Source: Isoetes taiwanensis (lineage: Eukaryota; Streptophyta; Lycopodiopsida; Isoetales; Isoetaceae). Taken from it: a DNA stretch of 64,000 bases. Both the position numbers and the translations under genes were made by a program. Shown one piece after another: positions 37,331 to 47,900 of this stretch. The stretch spans positions 3,355,167-3,419,166 of the forward strand of contig JAJEKV010000059.1 in assembly GCA_021234155.1 (NCBI GenBank), read 5' to 3'. The notes under the pieces were generated by a model. The model searched no databases. It was not told where the DNA came from and saw nothing but the letters and a program-made list of their open reading frames with translations. Positions within the stretch are counted from its first letter, which is position 1; each line of letters opens with the position of its first letter.

Positions 37331-38000
37331 CCAACATTCGCCCAAGATTAAATTATGCCAACAGAGTGCCAAAAACTGTACAATTGCCAAGAACAATACA
37401 AAGTGCCAAAAACTGTACAATTGTACACACTGCACTAGTAGCCAACAGAACTGTGATATCGTTCACCTGTTTGATGAACTCCAGAATCCATCTACCAGAT
37501 TGGACAGGAATTCCTCTTCGATCATCTCGGCATCTGATTTCACTTCGCATTTGTAACAGTGGAAGTCACGGAAAACATGATACCTGAACAGCTTGAACAT
37601 AAGCTTCTGGTCTGCAAATACAACATTCCTCCTAGCGGTTAGCACGTTACTACTCAAAGCCCTGCGGTGGCAGGCCGGTGTCGTGTCCCTCACGTCCAGA
37701 GTATATCTCCACCTGTCTACATCCAAACCAACGTGATACTACCTATACCATTACCTAAACCTATACCAATAGGGTATACATTCGAACGGAGTGTAAATAC
37801 TCAAAGTATAGATACTCAAGGTATAAATATTTGGGTGTAAATACTGTGCGTATAAATACCAGATAGCCTATTCATAACATATGTCCACATAAACCAATGG
37901 GGTAGACATGACACCAATAAAAGAAACATGGAACTTTTTTTATAACAGAAAACATGATAGCTTTTCACAACAAAAACTTCTCTAAAGAAAGCTATCTTCG

Positions 38001-38411
38001 TCACCCTATGGTGGTATGCCTGGGAAATGCATACCCAATGTAACCTGCCGAGTCTTCTGACTCATCGTCGGAGGACACGTCACTAACAACGTGAACAATC
38101 TTCAGCCTCTTTGGTTCAGGCTCTATGTTGGTGCTGGTTTGAATAATGGAAGGTCTTTGGTCTTTGGTCCGGTCTTGGTCTTTGGTGATGATCTTTGGTG
38201 CTACGGGCCGGTGGTGTCTTCTTTGGTCTTTGGTCTTGGGTGTGGCTTCACCTCCTTTCCCTTGCATCTCTTTCCCTTTATCCTTACCCTTACTGCTGCT
38301 GAGGCCGACGATCTGCGCCTCGAAGCAGCAGGCCTACCTCCTGCACAAGCGGCCAAGTCCCTCAACATCCGAAGGATTCGACACCTGCCTCGGGTTATCG
38401 CCATCAGATGA
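38001..38411 (-). CDS. Small basic/acidic ORF, doubtful
   Basis: Two overlapping minus frames (38404-38201 and 38267-38001) encode an Arg/Ala-rich start (AACAGGRPAASRRRSSA), a Lys-rich stretch with repeated TKDQ/TKDQR, and an acidic tail (DVSSDDESEDSAGY). No known domain. It lies inside the inverted arm; it could be the last exon of a transposon gene or chance. I would not rely on it. Confidence 0.25.
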
Positions 38412-39187
38412 GCCGGATCTTACTAACCCTTGCCTCCTGACAATAGATCGATCGGGATACTGATCTCTTTTTAACCCATCAATTTCGTATGCAATCTACA
38501 CGCATAGTCCACGTTTAACGCGTGTTCAACCCAACCCTATTCTTATCGTGTCCAGATAAACCACTACTTCGTGTCCAGAAAAACCACTTCATTGTGTCCA
38601 GATAACTATCGACATGTGTCCAAATAAACCATAGGGGTTCACATAAGAATTGGAAATAAAGACTGAAGGTATAAATACTTGGTGTATTTATACCCATGGT
38701 ATGAGATTGGAAACCCTATTCATGCATTGTCCAGATAAACCACTATTTCGTGTCCAGAGAAACCACTTCTTTGTGTCCTGATAAACCATCAACATTTGTC
38801 CAGATAAACCATCAACATGTGTCCAGACAAACCATAGGGGTAGACATAAGAATTGGAAATAAACACTCAAGGTAGAACCATAAAAGCGTACAGATAAACC
38901 ATAGGGGAAAACATGATAATTGGGTTTATCGTCGTATAAATACTTGGTGTATTTATACCCATGGTATGTGATAAATAAAAAACCCTAAACCATCCATCAC
39001 TCTAGAAGATGGTGATGGCATTCACGTGCAAAGACTGTCTCACCAGGAACCCTCTTCTTTTGCTTGCGACCCTCTATGAATGGTGTTGGCCTTGCAATAG
39101 TGTTGCCATTGAAGTCACAAACCGTTGCCATGGTAGGAGCTGGGCCAATCGCAATGGTGCTTAGCAGCAAACGTTGTAGTTGTCCGC

Positions 39188-41610
39188 CTAGCTCCCTAAG
39201 CAAGAAATCGGCCTCCTTTGCAATGGTGGGATTGCTGGAAATAGTGTCCCTGATATGTACAAGGCTGGCCTAGCTTGAGTTGATGGAACCTTCTCCTTGT
39301 CAACATCCCTACCATAATCCTCGGAATTCTGTTCATTCCCATCGGGAGCATCAAAGTAACCGTCTTCCTCAATGTAAGCTTCGGCCATGGTTCTCAAGTT
39401 AGCCAAACCACCACCTTGTGACCCAAAGAGGGTTCCACAAACCCTTAAGATATCCTCCTCCTTGTAGTTGGACATCATACGAAGAACCTTCACTTGGTGT
39501 TTACACATGTTACCTTTGACACCCCAAGGACAGTCACAGCATGACCAATTCTCATTGGCAACCACCACCAAGTAAGGGACTGATTCTGTGTTCTCGTCCC
39601 ATGCATCCATGTTCTGGCTCCATACCTCAGCCGTGCCTGCCTTGTAATCCAGCCATCTAACTGCCGTGCCACGTGCACCAATAATAGCTGTCTCAACAAT
39701 ATGTTCTTGTTTGCGGTTAAGTTTGAAGCCCTGTTCCTTCTTAAACTGGTCATATGACATATGTGTTTCTAACTGATGCACCAACATGTACAGCAGCCAA
39801 TCAAGCCGCCTCCCTCTCAATGCATGCTTGGAAAGCCCAAGCCTTCTCTTCATGTGGAAATGATAGGACTCTGCCCCAGCATTAGTTTCTTGGTTTGCAT
39901 GAGGATAAACTCTAGTGGCTGTAATCCAGAAGGAGATGTTTTTGGTCCAAACCTTGTCCATGTAGGACACAACCTTCTTGTATCTCTTATATTTTTGCTT
40001 GAACTCTTCAAGGAGTCTCAAGCCTTCTACACGACAAGATTCCAAGTATGCCTCCCGAAGTCTACCATCACCCTCGACGTGAGTCCCATACATAATGTGA
40101 CCCAACTCCTTGAACATTTCAGCCCTCACTTTCTTGTCCTTAACTCGCTTCACTAACATCTTCAACCAATTCCTCCTAACGTGCCACAGCACCAACTGGA
40201 TTGCTGAATTGGGCCATACTTCCTGCAAAGCCTTAATCTCAGCCTTCGCATCATCCACAATGAAGCATGAGGGTGTCCAAGATGGATCCAACTTGTGAAT
40301 GTGTTCTTTCATAGCTGTGAGCCATGGCCGAATTTCTTCTGTTTCCTGACTAGAAGTCATAACCCATGCAATTGGAACACCATTCCCATGACTGTCAAAA
40401 ATTAGCAAGGTATATAAACTATAGCAATGGTCATTGGTCTTGAAGGTTGAATCCATAGCAACAGCATTGCCTTTACCATGTTCCAACAGAATCTTCATTT
40501 GGAATGGAGTGATAATACCTAAAGTGAATGGTCTGCCTTCTTGATACAAGAATACACACTCTTGGTGTAGAGAAACCCACAACCTAATGCTCTCTGGAAC
40601 ATTTGGATGTAGCAGCCAGGTGTCTAGCAAGTTTGCAAGAGATATTGTACACATCATCCATGTCAAGAATCTGATCACGGTTTTTCAGTTCAGAGGGGTT
40701 CATTCTCCTCTGCATGGCCCATTCCTCCTCGTGCTTTGTCATTACCTGTTGGAAAGTGTGGCTCTGATGCAGCAAATTCCTTGCCCAAAGCTTCTTCTTC
40801 TTAGATAGCCAGGGGGCCACATTGAACCTGGTTTTCTCGCAATTTGGGTCGTTCCGTCCATGGCATGCTTGCCCTTGCGAGTCGATATGCTTCATCTCAT
40901 AAAAAGTTATCTTTGTCCACTCTGGCCTCAAGTATAATTGCTTCAATTGGAAGTGGCACATGCACCGGCGCTGATCTTTGGCTCCCCTCAACCTCTGGAT
41001 TGAGATGGATCCAATCTCTTAGCTTCAGCCACCAAAGCCTTCCGTGTTTTGTCGAGCACCTTTCGGGTATTTCCCCGGAGGTCCATTGGACCATTGGCAC
41101 ACCAGTAGCTGCAAAACCATAGCCCCAATTCCCCCACCCCCAGTTCCGTCCACAGTTTATGTCAATCTCAAAATGCAAAGCAAAAACTGAACAAATAAAT
41201 GGGCATTAAAAAAAGTAAATAAACCGGATAACACTGACATGGTGGTGCTGAGGTGCGCATTTTCATCCACCTTCCTCTTGGATCCCCGGTTTTACGTGGT
41301 TTGAAGACCTCTTGTAGAAGTTCGTGTTTGTGCCATCACAGTTCTCCTCTCCGATTATGAAATCAGCTGCCCTGTGGCTGGGAATGTAGCAAGTATGGAC
41401 ACATTGGGTCTGCTGCCCGCTGTCGGTCACTGCTTCATCATCGACTGGCGCCACGTTTGGAATGGGCTTCAACAGCTTCTCAATTGTCCATTTCAGATCG
41501 GCTTTAGAGAAGGGACCGGGCGGAGGATCCTGCAGGTCCACGAGCTTGAGCCTCAAACAAACATCTGGCCGGTGATTCAAGCAACTTCTGGCGTGACATT
41601 CAAGCTTCAA
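39188..41610 (-). CDS. Mutator-like (MULE) transposase with SWIM zinc finger
   Basis: The main frame (40678-39188, 496 residues) holds the DDE core: VAMDSTFKTN (first Asp, near 40451), FIVDDAKAEIK (second, near 40250) and TNAGAESYHFHMKRR (Glu, near 39870). A SWIM finger CCDCPWGVKGNMCKH follows near 39535. An upstream frame (40991-40584) has a Cys/His-rich FAR1/GCM1-like stretch (RRCMCHFQLKQLYLRPEW, then CHGRNDPNC). Further upstream are 41178-40897 (WWLKLRDWIHLNPEVEG) and a likely first exon from 41610. Frame changes at about 40600-40680 and 40980 separate pieces that otherwise read on; the first lies at a CCTGG site. The product would cut and move the element. It faces the Ulp1 gene tail to tail, like mudrA and mudrB in MuDR. 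Confidence 0.92.
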
Positions 41611-41734
41611 AACAAACGATACCTACCCTCTTTTGCACCGGGTCGACACAATGCTCCTCCATCATCGAAGCGCTTCACCAATCCCTCCGTTCACCAATCC
41701 CTCCGAGCCAGAGTTGAGCTTTGGCGGGCGAGTC

Positions 41735-42060
41735 CGAATTGGGGACGGAACAGGGAATTCTGCGGGAACGCTTTTCCGGGGGCGGGGAACGGGGAAACGG
41801 GCCGTCTCTCGGGACGGAACAGGGCATTTAATGCTTGTCAGGCCGTGGTACTCTGGTCTTGTGTCAGTGGGAGCAGTAATGATTAACGGTCTTGGCTGTC
41901 CGGATAAACCACCGGGATGGGGTCATGGATACCGAGCGGATGGCCATCGCGGGCGCATGGATGGGCGGATGGCTATGGGATGGGGGGCGATGGGATGTCC
42001 GGAAAAACCACCGGAAATATGTCCGGAAAAACCGTATCCCGTTGTAGATATACGGGCGCC
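41735..42060. repeat. Candidate right end of the MULE: GGAAC words and inverted array monomers
   Basis: GGGGACGGAACAGGGAATT (41740) is repeated as GGGACGGAACAGGGCATTTA (41812), with several GGGAACG words between. Then come inverted monomer-like words GTCCGGATAAACC (41898), GTCCGGAAAAACC (41997) and GTCCGGAAAAACC (42021). The transposase start lies just left of this, so it is the expected place for a terminal region. No target duplication was found. Confidence 0.55.
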
Positions 42061-42461
42061 CCTATTCATACTATCGTCTTATTGTTTACGTCGGTTTTCG
42101 CCAGCCAGTTTTTTCTTTTCCTTCTCCCAACGATTATCTTTGTTTTCTGATTACACAATACAGACAAGAACTAACTAATAGGAAGGCAAAAGATGGGGAT
42201 GCATGCAGAAGCAAATTCTCGCTGAAGCAATCCGGTTGAAAGCATCAAAACCCCAAGAACCCACATGATTTCTTGGCCCAACAAATAGATGCAGTTGACT
42301 GGTTGGGCATATGTTCTTAAATAGATGTCTTAAAATAAAATATTTCCTGCTCTGCTACTCTGTTCAATATGACTTATATTCACACTGAATAAGACATGTC
42401 CTATTCATTATTCCTTCTGCCCTTCTTCGGATCTTTGACATTCAGTTGTAAGAATATGTGG
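42061..42461. other. No gene seen
   Basis: Unique AT-rich sequence between the putative MULE end and the copia insertion. It ends in GTGGAAACC, whose AAACC is duplicated at the far side of the copia element. Confidence 0.45.
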
Positions 42462-42466
42462 AAACC

Positions 42467-42712
42467 TGAAAATAAACAAGCATACAGACGTTTTCATATA
42501 AAGATGGCAGCACTTCTATTATTGAACAAAAATGAATACAATAAAGATGGCAGCACTTCTATTATTGAACAAAAACGAATACAATGATATATGTATCAGA
42601 TGCACGACTCTTCTTCTAAAAGACATGACGCTTGGCCAAACGTAACCCTAATCTGCTTAACATTCTAATCTATAATGGCAGCCTGATGAATGGCTGCGAT
42701 TCATTCTTCACA
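42467..42712 (-). repeat. 3' LTR of the copia element with an internal 43-bp duplication
   Basis: 246 bp against 203 bp for the other LTR. The extra 43 bp is a tandem copy of the stretch starting AAAGATGGCAGCACTTCTAT and ending GAATACAAT (about 42501-42586); the two copies differ by one base. Because LTRs are identical at insertion, the duplication arose afterwards. Confidence 0.97.
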
Positions 42713-42725
42713 CTCCCCCACAGCC
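42713..42725 (-). other. Polypurine tract of the copia element
   Basis: On minus GGCTGTGGGGGAG sits directly before the LTR start TGTGAAG. It overlaps the end of the RNase H reading frame. Confidence 0.9.
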
Positions 42726-43758
42726 TCAGCAGGCTGCAGGTCTTCATTCTTCATGATCTTCAGCATATCTCTGTCATATTGAAACTTCTCTCGAACCAGC
42801 GCCTTTGTCAAGATATCAGCTTTCATTTCTTTAGTAGAACAGTGTTCCAAGGTAATTACTTCATTTTGAACTTGTTCTCGTATGAAATGAAACCTTGTTT
42901 CAATATGACGAGTTCTTGCATGAAACTTAACTGAGTTTGCCAATGCAATAGCACTCCTGTTGTCACATAATAAGAGTGTTGGTTCAGTTTGTCTCATACT
43001 CAGTCCTTTTAGTAGAATTCTCAGCCACATTACTTCTTGGGCAGCCGATGTGGCTGCTATATACTCCGCCTCTGTGCTAGATAAGGCAGTGATTGGCTGC
43101 CTCTTACTCTTCCAAGAAATTAAACAGTTTCCAAGAAAGAATACATAGCCAGAGGTTGACTTTCTGCTATCACATTCTCCAGCCCAGTCTGCATCAGTGT
43201 ATCCCATCAAATAAAACATATCAAGGCTGGAACTTCGCTCATATACTAATGCATAATCATAAGTGCCTTTCAGGTATCTCATAATTCTCTTCACTGCTAG
43301 CCAATGTTGGTTGCCCAGATTTTCCAGAAATTGGCTCACTGCTCCAACAGCAAAAGAGATGTCTGGTCTTGTGCACACTGTCAAATATACCAGGCTCCCG
43401 ACTGCATGGCGATACGGCACTTGTTGCATTAGCATTCTTTCTTCATTAGTTTGTGGGGACATATCCTTTGAAAGCTTTAGGCCTGTCTCCATAGGGATTG
43501 ATACTGCATTACAGTCTTCCATACTAAATCGAGAAAGCACATCTCGGACGTACTGTGTCTGCAGCATCTTGATCCAACCAGCACCTCTATCTCTTAGAAT
43601 CTGAATCCCTAAACAATAGTGTATCTCCCCCATATCCGCCATTTCGAACTCAATAGAGAGTTGTTGCTTTACTTATCCAAGAAAATGGAGATCATTGGAC
43701 ACCAAGATACAATCATCAACGTACAAGGCAGCATAGACAAACTTCTCCCCCATGGCAA

Positions 43759-43762
43759 GATA
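43759..43762. repeat. Target-site duplication GATA (left), 9.4-kb DNA transposon
   Basis: GATA precedes the left terminal repeat and recurs at 53174-53177. Removing one copy and the insert restores the copia reading frame across the site, so the 4-bp duplication is firmly set. Confidence 0.95.
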
Positions 43763-43785
43763 GGGTAAAAGAAAGCTAGGGTGTC
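43763..43785 (+). repeat. Left terminal inverted repeat (23 bp)
   Basis: GGGTAAAAGAAAGCTAGGG plus TGTC; perfect inverse of 53151-53173. Confidence 0.95.
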
Positions 43786-44094
43786 TAAAAAAAATGCCCT
43801 TACATTATGTATAATGTAGGGCATGTAGGCACCCGTTTTTGTTATTTTTTTGAATTTTAGTTAGTTGGGATATGAAATGATTAGGAGTAGCCACGTCAGC
43901 AATTCAAAATTATGAGTGGCAGTGGCAACCAGAACGGACCTTCATTGCAATTTTTCGGAGGGAGATTGCGAAGTGTTTCCTGTTTAGGAAAAAAATTTGC
44001 CCGCCGTTCCAATTTTTTGTGTTTGTGAGTGATCAACGAAGTAATTCGAGTGTAACTATTCTTCTTCCTCGAAATCCTTGCCCAAATCCAAGCA

Positions 44095-45064
44095 ATGGAC
44101 GCCTTTGCCTCCCGAAAGTCACCCAGATTAAACAAAAATTTGAAAATAGCCGATTCTAGCAAGAAAGCCGAAAAACAAGAGGAAGGTTCAAACTTCGAGG
44201 AACCAGGGCCAAAAAGAAGACTTATTTGTGAAGAACCCTGTTGTGGAAGCAAAGCATGTAAGATGTGTCAATGCGGATGAAATTTTTCCAGATTTACAAC
44301 GGATAATGGACGAAAGCAAAGGGGGGCCCAAAGACATACGGGGGTTCAAAGAATCTAGCGTGAAGCCGAGTGGGTGAGAACTTCTACAAACATTATGAAA
44401 TTGTTTTTGGTAAGCGGGGAGGTCACAAATCGCCATGTACCGAAAGTACTTTGCTCGTGCATTTGCCCTTCAATTGACAGGTAAAAAAGTAGATTGGGAT
44501 ACTTTTAAAGTTCGCCAAAGATTTGGCAAAGGGAGGGGCAAAAGAATCTGCATTCTGAGAAGAAATTGGGACCTCTAAATCCACATCCAAGGTTCCTAAA
44601 TTTCAGCAAGGATTTTACCCTAAGGAAGAGCTTGAATTTGCGTAAACTCATTTAAAGCCCGGTGTCATGGAGAGTTAATTAGCAAAGACATCCAAGGTTG
44701 AAGAACCGAAAATCCAGCGGGGCATTTAATTACGTGACAATATAAATAAGATTTCAGGAAGAAAGGATGCACATGAAGAGGACCTAGCACGGATACAAGA
44801 AGACATCAATAGTGTTCTCGCCTTTAAAAGCGAAAAAAAGAGAGACATCAAGACATCGGCAAAGCAGGAGGTTGACCTTTGATGAGGGATAGAAACAGAA
44901 GGAAGAAATCTTTGAAGAGAATTCAGGAGCCATTGGAGAAAGCCATTCGGGAGAAGGAGTTATGTGAAAAGAGGATTGCAGAACTTGAGGAGGCCCACAA
45001 AGTTCGGTTTGAGTGCTGCAGACGGCTTGATGATATGCATAAGTACATGATGCATTCGCAATGA
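44095..45064 (+). pseudogene. N-terminal part of the Ulp1-like cargo gene: basic start and coiled coil
   Basis: The frame opens at MDAFASRKSPRLNK, a basic SPRLNK-type start, then CCGSKACKMCQC with clustered Cys. Broken frames continue to about 44880. At 44879-45064 is a strongly charged heptad-like helix (RIQEPLEKAIREKELCEK, RIAELEEAHKVRFECC), very probably a coiled coil. Whether all of this is one gene with the protease downstream is inferred from shared strand and spacing. Several stops or frame changes intervene. Confidence 0.45.
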
Positions 45065-45117
45065 TTCTCCTTCAGCCCAAAACAAGCTTAGTGATCTCTC
45101 CAGCTGAAGAAAAATTC

Positions 45118-45260
45118 ATATCGTGCATGGATGTGTGTTTTGCAAGAATGGCTTTGCTAATAATGAACCTATCCTAGTTGCTCCATGCGAGCATTCATTT
45201 CATATCTTCATTTCTCATATTCTATTTCTATTTGGACTATCACGCCCAAGAGCATGCAAA
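45118..45260 (+). pseudogene. RING-like zinc-binding remnant
   Basis: The frame reads HGCVFCKNGFANNEPILVAP followed by CEHSFHIF, giving C-x2-C, a 15-residue gap, then C-x-H-x2-H. That is the order of the first part of a RING-H2 finger; the last Cys pair is not visible in frame. If real, a ubiquitin/SUMO-ligase-like finger would sit in the same transposon as a SUMO-type protease. It could also be chance. Confidence 0.35.
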
Positions 45261-46639
45261 TGGGACGATAACATTTCAAAGACCTTGGGGTGTGTACTTT
45301 GGAGGTAAGCAAGATTTCATGATTTATGTTCAATTTGTTGCACCTGGGATTACCGCAATGTAGAATCCATTTACATGTAGAATCTATTTACATGTAGATT
45401 CTTTGCACTTAAGGTTTTGCTACTGACATGTAGGAGTGTATCTTGGTTATTTTATACTTATAGTTCCTTGGCTTGCATGTCATACATATATGTGTTTCTT
45501 ACATACATGTTGTACATTCACGGTTGTAGGGTCCTAAATGTAGAACTTAAATACATAAAATTAGGAGTTGTGTAATCGAGTTTTGTGGCGAGAACATTTA
45601 GAGGTATTTTATGTCTTGTGTGATGTGTACATGTGCATACATTGGAGCACATTCATGTACATTACATGTACATTCCATCCGGATAAATAGTTGTTTACAT
45701 ATGTATGTACTCAAAGTACTTCAATGTAGATCGAGTTCTAGTAATATGTACTGCTATTGATATGTGCTGTAACAGATTTAGAGACCGATTATTTTGAGAC
45801 CGATATCCGGATGTTATGTGATTTATTTTTGAGCTTCAAAGTGCCAAAAAAACTATTGAAAGCGAGAAATTACACCACGGATCAGGTGCGCTTTGTTTTC
45901 AAATTCTATTTGCATTGTGTCGAGGAAGCAATTTCTTATTCTTGGTTCGGTTTTCCACAGTTTTGGAGGTTCCAAAGAAAATTGAGGTGCAAGATGTAGC
46001 CGAGGGAAAGAAAGCGTTGATTGAAGGAAAAAGCAAAATCACTATTCTAGCGGTGATCTGAGTTGAGGAGGCGGCACTTCAGTCCGCATGGTGACATTCA
46101 GTTATGGCGGGAACTCGAGAGATTGAGGGAGCGGGGCTAAGGCCACATCTTCAAAAGTAAAAAGGCCAGCAGAAGATGTGACTCAAAGAAGAACTCCACG
46201 CCTAAAAAAGCCACGGAAGAAGATAATTGAAGCAAAGAGAAACGGGTAAGAAAGCATTTTATTTCAGTGTACAGCAGCTGAGAAATCCATGACATCCTAT
46301 GTTTACAGGTCATAATGAAGAGGAATATTCCGAGCATCAAGATGTAGAGCCCTATACTTTTAAATTTGTGTCAAAACTTGCTTCGACATAGCAAAGGACG
46401 TTGAAATTCGACAATGAGAAATGAAGAAGAGGTTGCGGCGAGGATTCGGACCTAATAAGAATCGAGTGAGGAAACCAAAAAGTAGGGAAGGAAATGGATA
46501 TCGACTCGAGAAAACAAAGACGTCACAGAAAGGAAGAATGATCTCTACAGGTAACTTGATCTACATTTCTTACATTTTTTTCTACATCTAGTATCCAAGT
46601 TAAAAACTTTAAAATAATATGGATAGTAGTAGACGAATG

Positions 46640-47763
46640 TAGATGATTTGTGTAAATGTCTTGGTCATTGAACCCAAACTGCGATTACGAATCACAGCCA
46701 TACGATGCCTTCTTTGAACCGAATGATGAAGCTCAAGAAGGCAAGGATTTTCCAGGATCTTTGCACGAAATGGAGTGTTATTTATTTGAACAAGATGTCT
46801 TTGGACATGGATGTGGGGAAATTTTCCAACGGCATGTGGATATGTATGCCAGTCTTGGACTTTGAACTTGTTCATTTGTATGTGTAAGTCAAGTTAGTAA
46901 TTGTATCCTTTTCAACTTGTTATAGGTACTGCAGCTCTGTGTTCCAGATGATAAGAAGGCCGACGTCTGGTTCTTCCCACCGGACAGCTTCATGGAATTT
47001 GCGGCATGGGCCAAGGCAAGCGAAAAAGATAAATCTATGGCGACCTCGGCGTGGAAGAGATATTGTAAAGGTAGCTCTTCTGAGGGATAAATTAGCTGAA
47101 GTCTTGAGATGGATCATGATTCCAATGCTATGTAGAGTTCTTGAACATCACACTTTGGCCATCTTCAACATGGCACTTACTAAGAGTAAGAACACCATCA
47201 ATATTCGGATCTTCAATTCTGCCGAGGACATTGGCGTTAACATGCTTGCACTTAAGAGGTATTTTGTATTTCACATCTCCTTTTATTAATATTGAGTAGA
47301 TTGGATACCATGTTAGCAGCTTCTTTCATTCATTTGCTACAAAATAGATCTGGTCTTTTGCAGGCTCCATATCCTCACTATGGCACGGTTGTGTCGAAAG
47401 TGTCCCACTTTTTTGAAGCATGGACAAAATCCTTCACCAGTTGTGAAGATTCATAAGTGTCCACAGCAGAAAGATGGGGATTCATGTGGCCTCTATGTTG
47501 CAGCTTATATACGAAGTTTGTAGACACATCGTGTGTGGTAAAACTACCAATGTGAGTGTCTCACTTCTTTTGTCTTACAAACAAATGGTTTTAATACTTA
47601 TTATGTAAGTATTGTTGTCACATTTGCATTATTCAAACGGTTCTTGACAAAGTATGCATCTGATCGTCGTGATGTTCTCACCCGAGCACTACTTCAGGAG
47701 TTGGACCACATTCAAATCGCACCCGAACCTATTAGACCACCTGGTACTAATAAATGTGGCTGA
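46640..47763 (+). pseudogene. Ulp1-like (C48) protease domain, frameshifted, Asp replaced by Asn
   Basis: 46656-46865 encodes an acidic segment. After an acceptor-like TTATAG, 46926 onward reads DDKKADVWFFPPDSFMEF, then a frame change near 47067. The catalytic region reads IMIPMLCRVLEHHTLAIFNM (His near 47150), RIFNSAED where the catalytic Asp is expected (here Asn), and after an intron-like gap CPQQKDGDSCGLYV with the Cys at 47485-47487. A C-terminal piece (SDRRDVLTRALLQELDHIQI) ends near 47763. Catalytic Asn is tolerated in some cysteine proteases, so this need not mean loss. At least two frame breaks suggest decay or missed introns. Confidence 0.7.
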
Positions 47764-47900
47764 GAAACAGCCTCTCCCTATTGTCAATGCTAAACACTAT
47801 TTGATTATAAAATACACATTTTTTCATTGAATTTGAATACAATCTCTTTTTATTCAACTCCACCATACTTTATTGATAAATTGCATGTTCTTTCATATCA

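Larger units (their letters stand above)
36940..38985 (-). repeat. Inverted right-hand arm: monomers and leaders of the 14.4-22.8-kb array
   Basis: Reverse-complement copies of the array monomer (TGTCCAGATAAACCA) occur near 37100, 37195, 38548, 38572, 38597, 38730, 38755, 38777, 38799 and 38820. Reverse-complement leaders occur at 38660-38702 and 38930-38970, each with TACTTGGTGTATTTATACCC followed by ATGGTATG. A more decayed leader lies at 37790-37900. Both array components are thus present in the opposite orientation. The arm sits between the 3' ends of the convergent Ulp1 and transposase genes. Confidence 0.85.
14400..42060. mobile_element. Putative giant Mutator-like element with Ulp1 protease and SWIM transposase
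   Basis: Inferred as one element because the plus-oriented array at 14400-22760 is matched by inverted copies of both of its components at 36940-38985, with more inverted monomers (GTCCGGATAAACC, GTCCGGAAAAACC) at 41898-42034 just outside the transposase start. Inside are two convergent genes, Ulp1/C2H2 on plus and a MULE transposase on minus. Plant MULEs carrying Ulp1-like genes (Kaonashi in Arabidopsis and relatives, CUMULE in melon) are established. Without the 11.27-kb gypsy insertion it would span about 16.4 kb. I could not find the terminal inverted repeats or the 8-11-bp target duplication, so the outer limits are approximate and the element could extend further left. Confidence 0.65.
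42701..43762 (-). pseudogene. Copia reverse transcriptase C-terminus and RNase H
   Basis: From the insertion boundary on minus: LAMGEKFVYAALYVDDCILV carries the YVDD catalytic pair (43712-43723). An in-frame TAA follows 40-45 bases later. From 43642 the frame is open for 313 residues: MGEIHYCLGIQ, the connection domain (PYRHAVGSLVYL, TRPDISFAVG), and RNase H with YTDADWAG, STEAEYIA and TRHIETRFHFIREQV. The stop falls 12 bases inside the LTR, overlapping the polypurine tract. The rest of the reverse transcriptase lies 9.4 kb away beyond the DNA transposon. Confidence 0.95.

Noticed and set aside
14280-42100. Terminal inverted repeat for the giant MULE, comparing 14280-14420 with the reverse complement of 42000-42110
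   Set aside because: Only the monomer word itself matched; no longer shared end or target duplication was visible by eye.
42632-42934. 100-residue plus-strand open frame across the copia end
   Set aside because: It is antisense to RNase H and the LTR and has no independent support.
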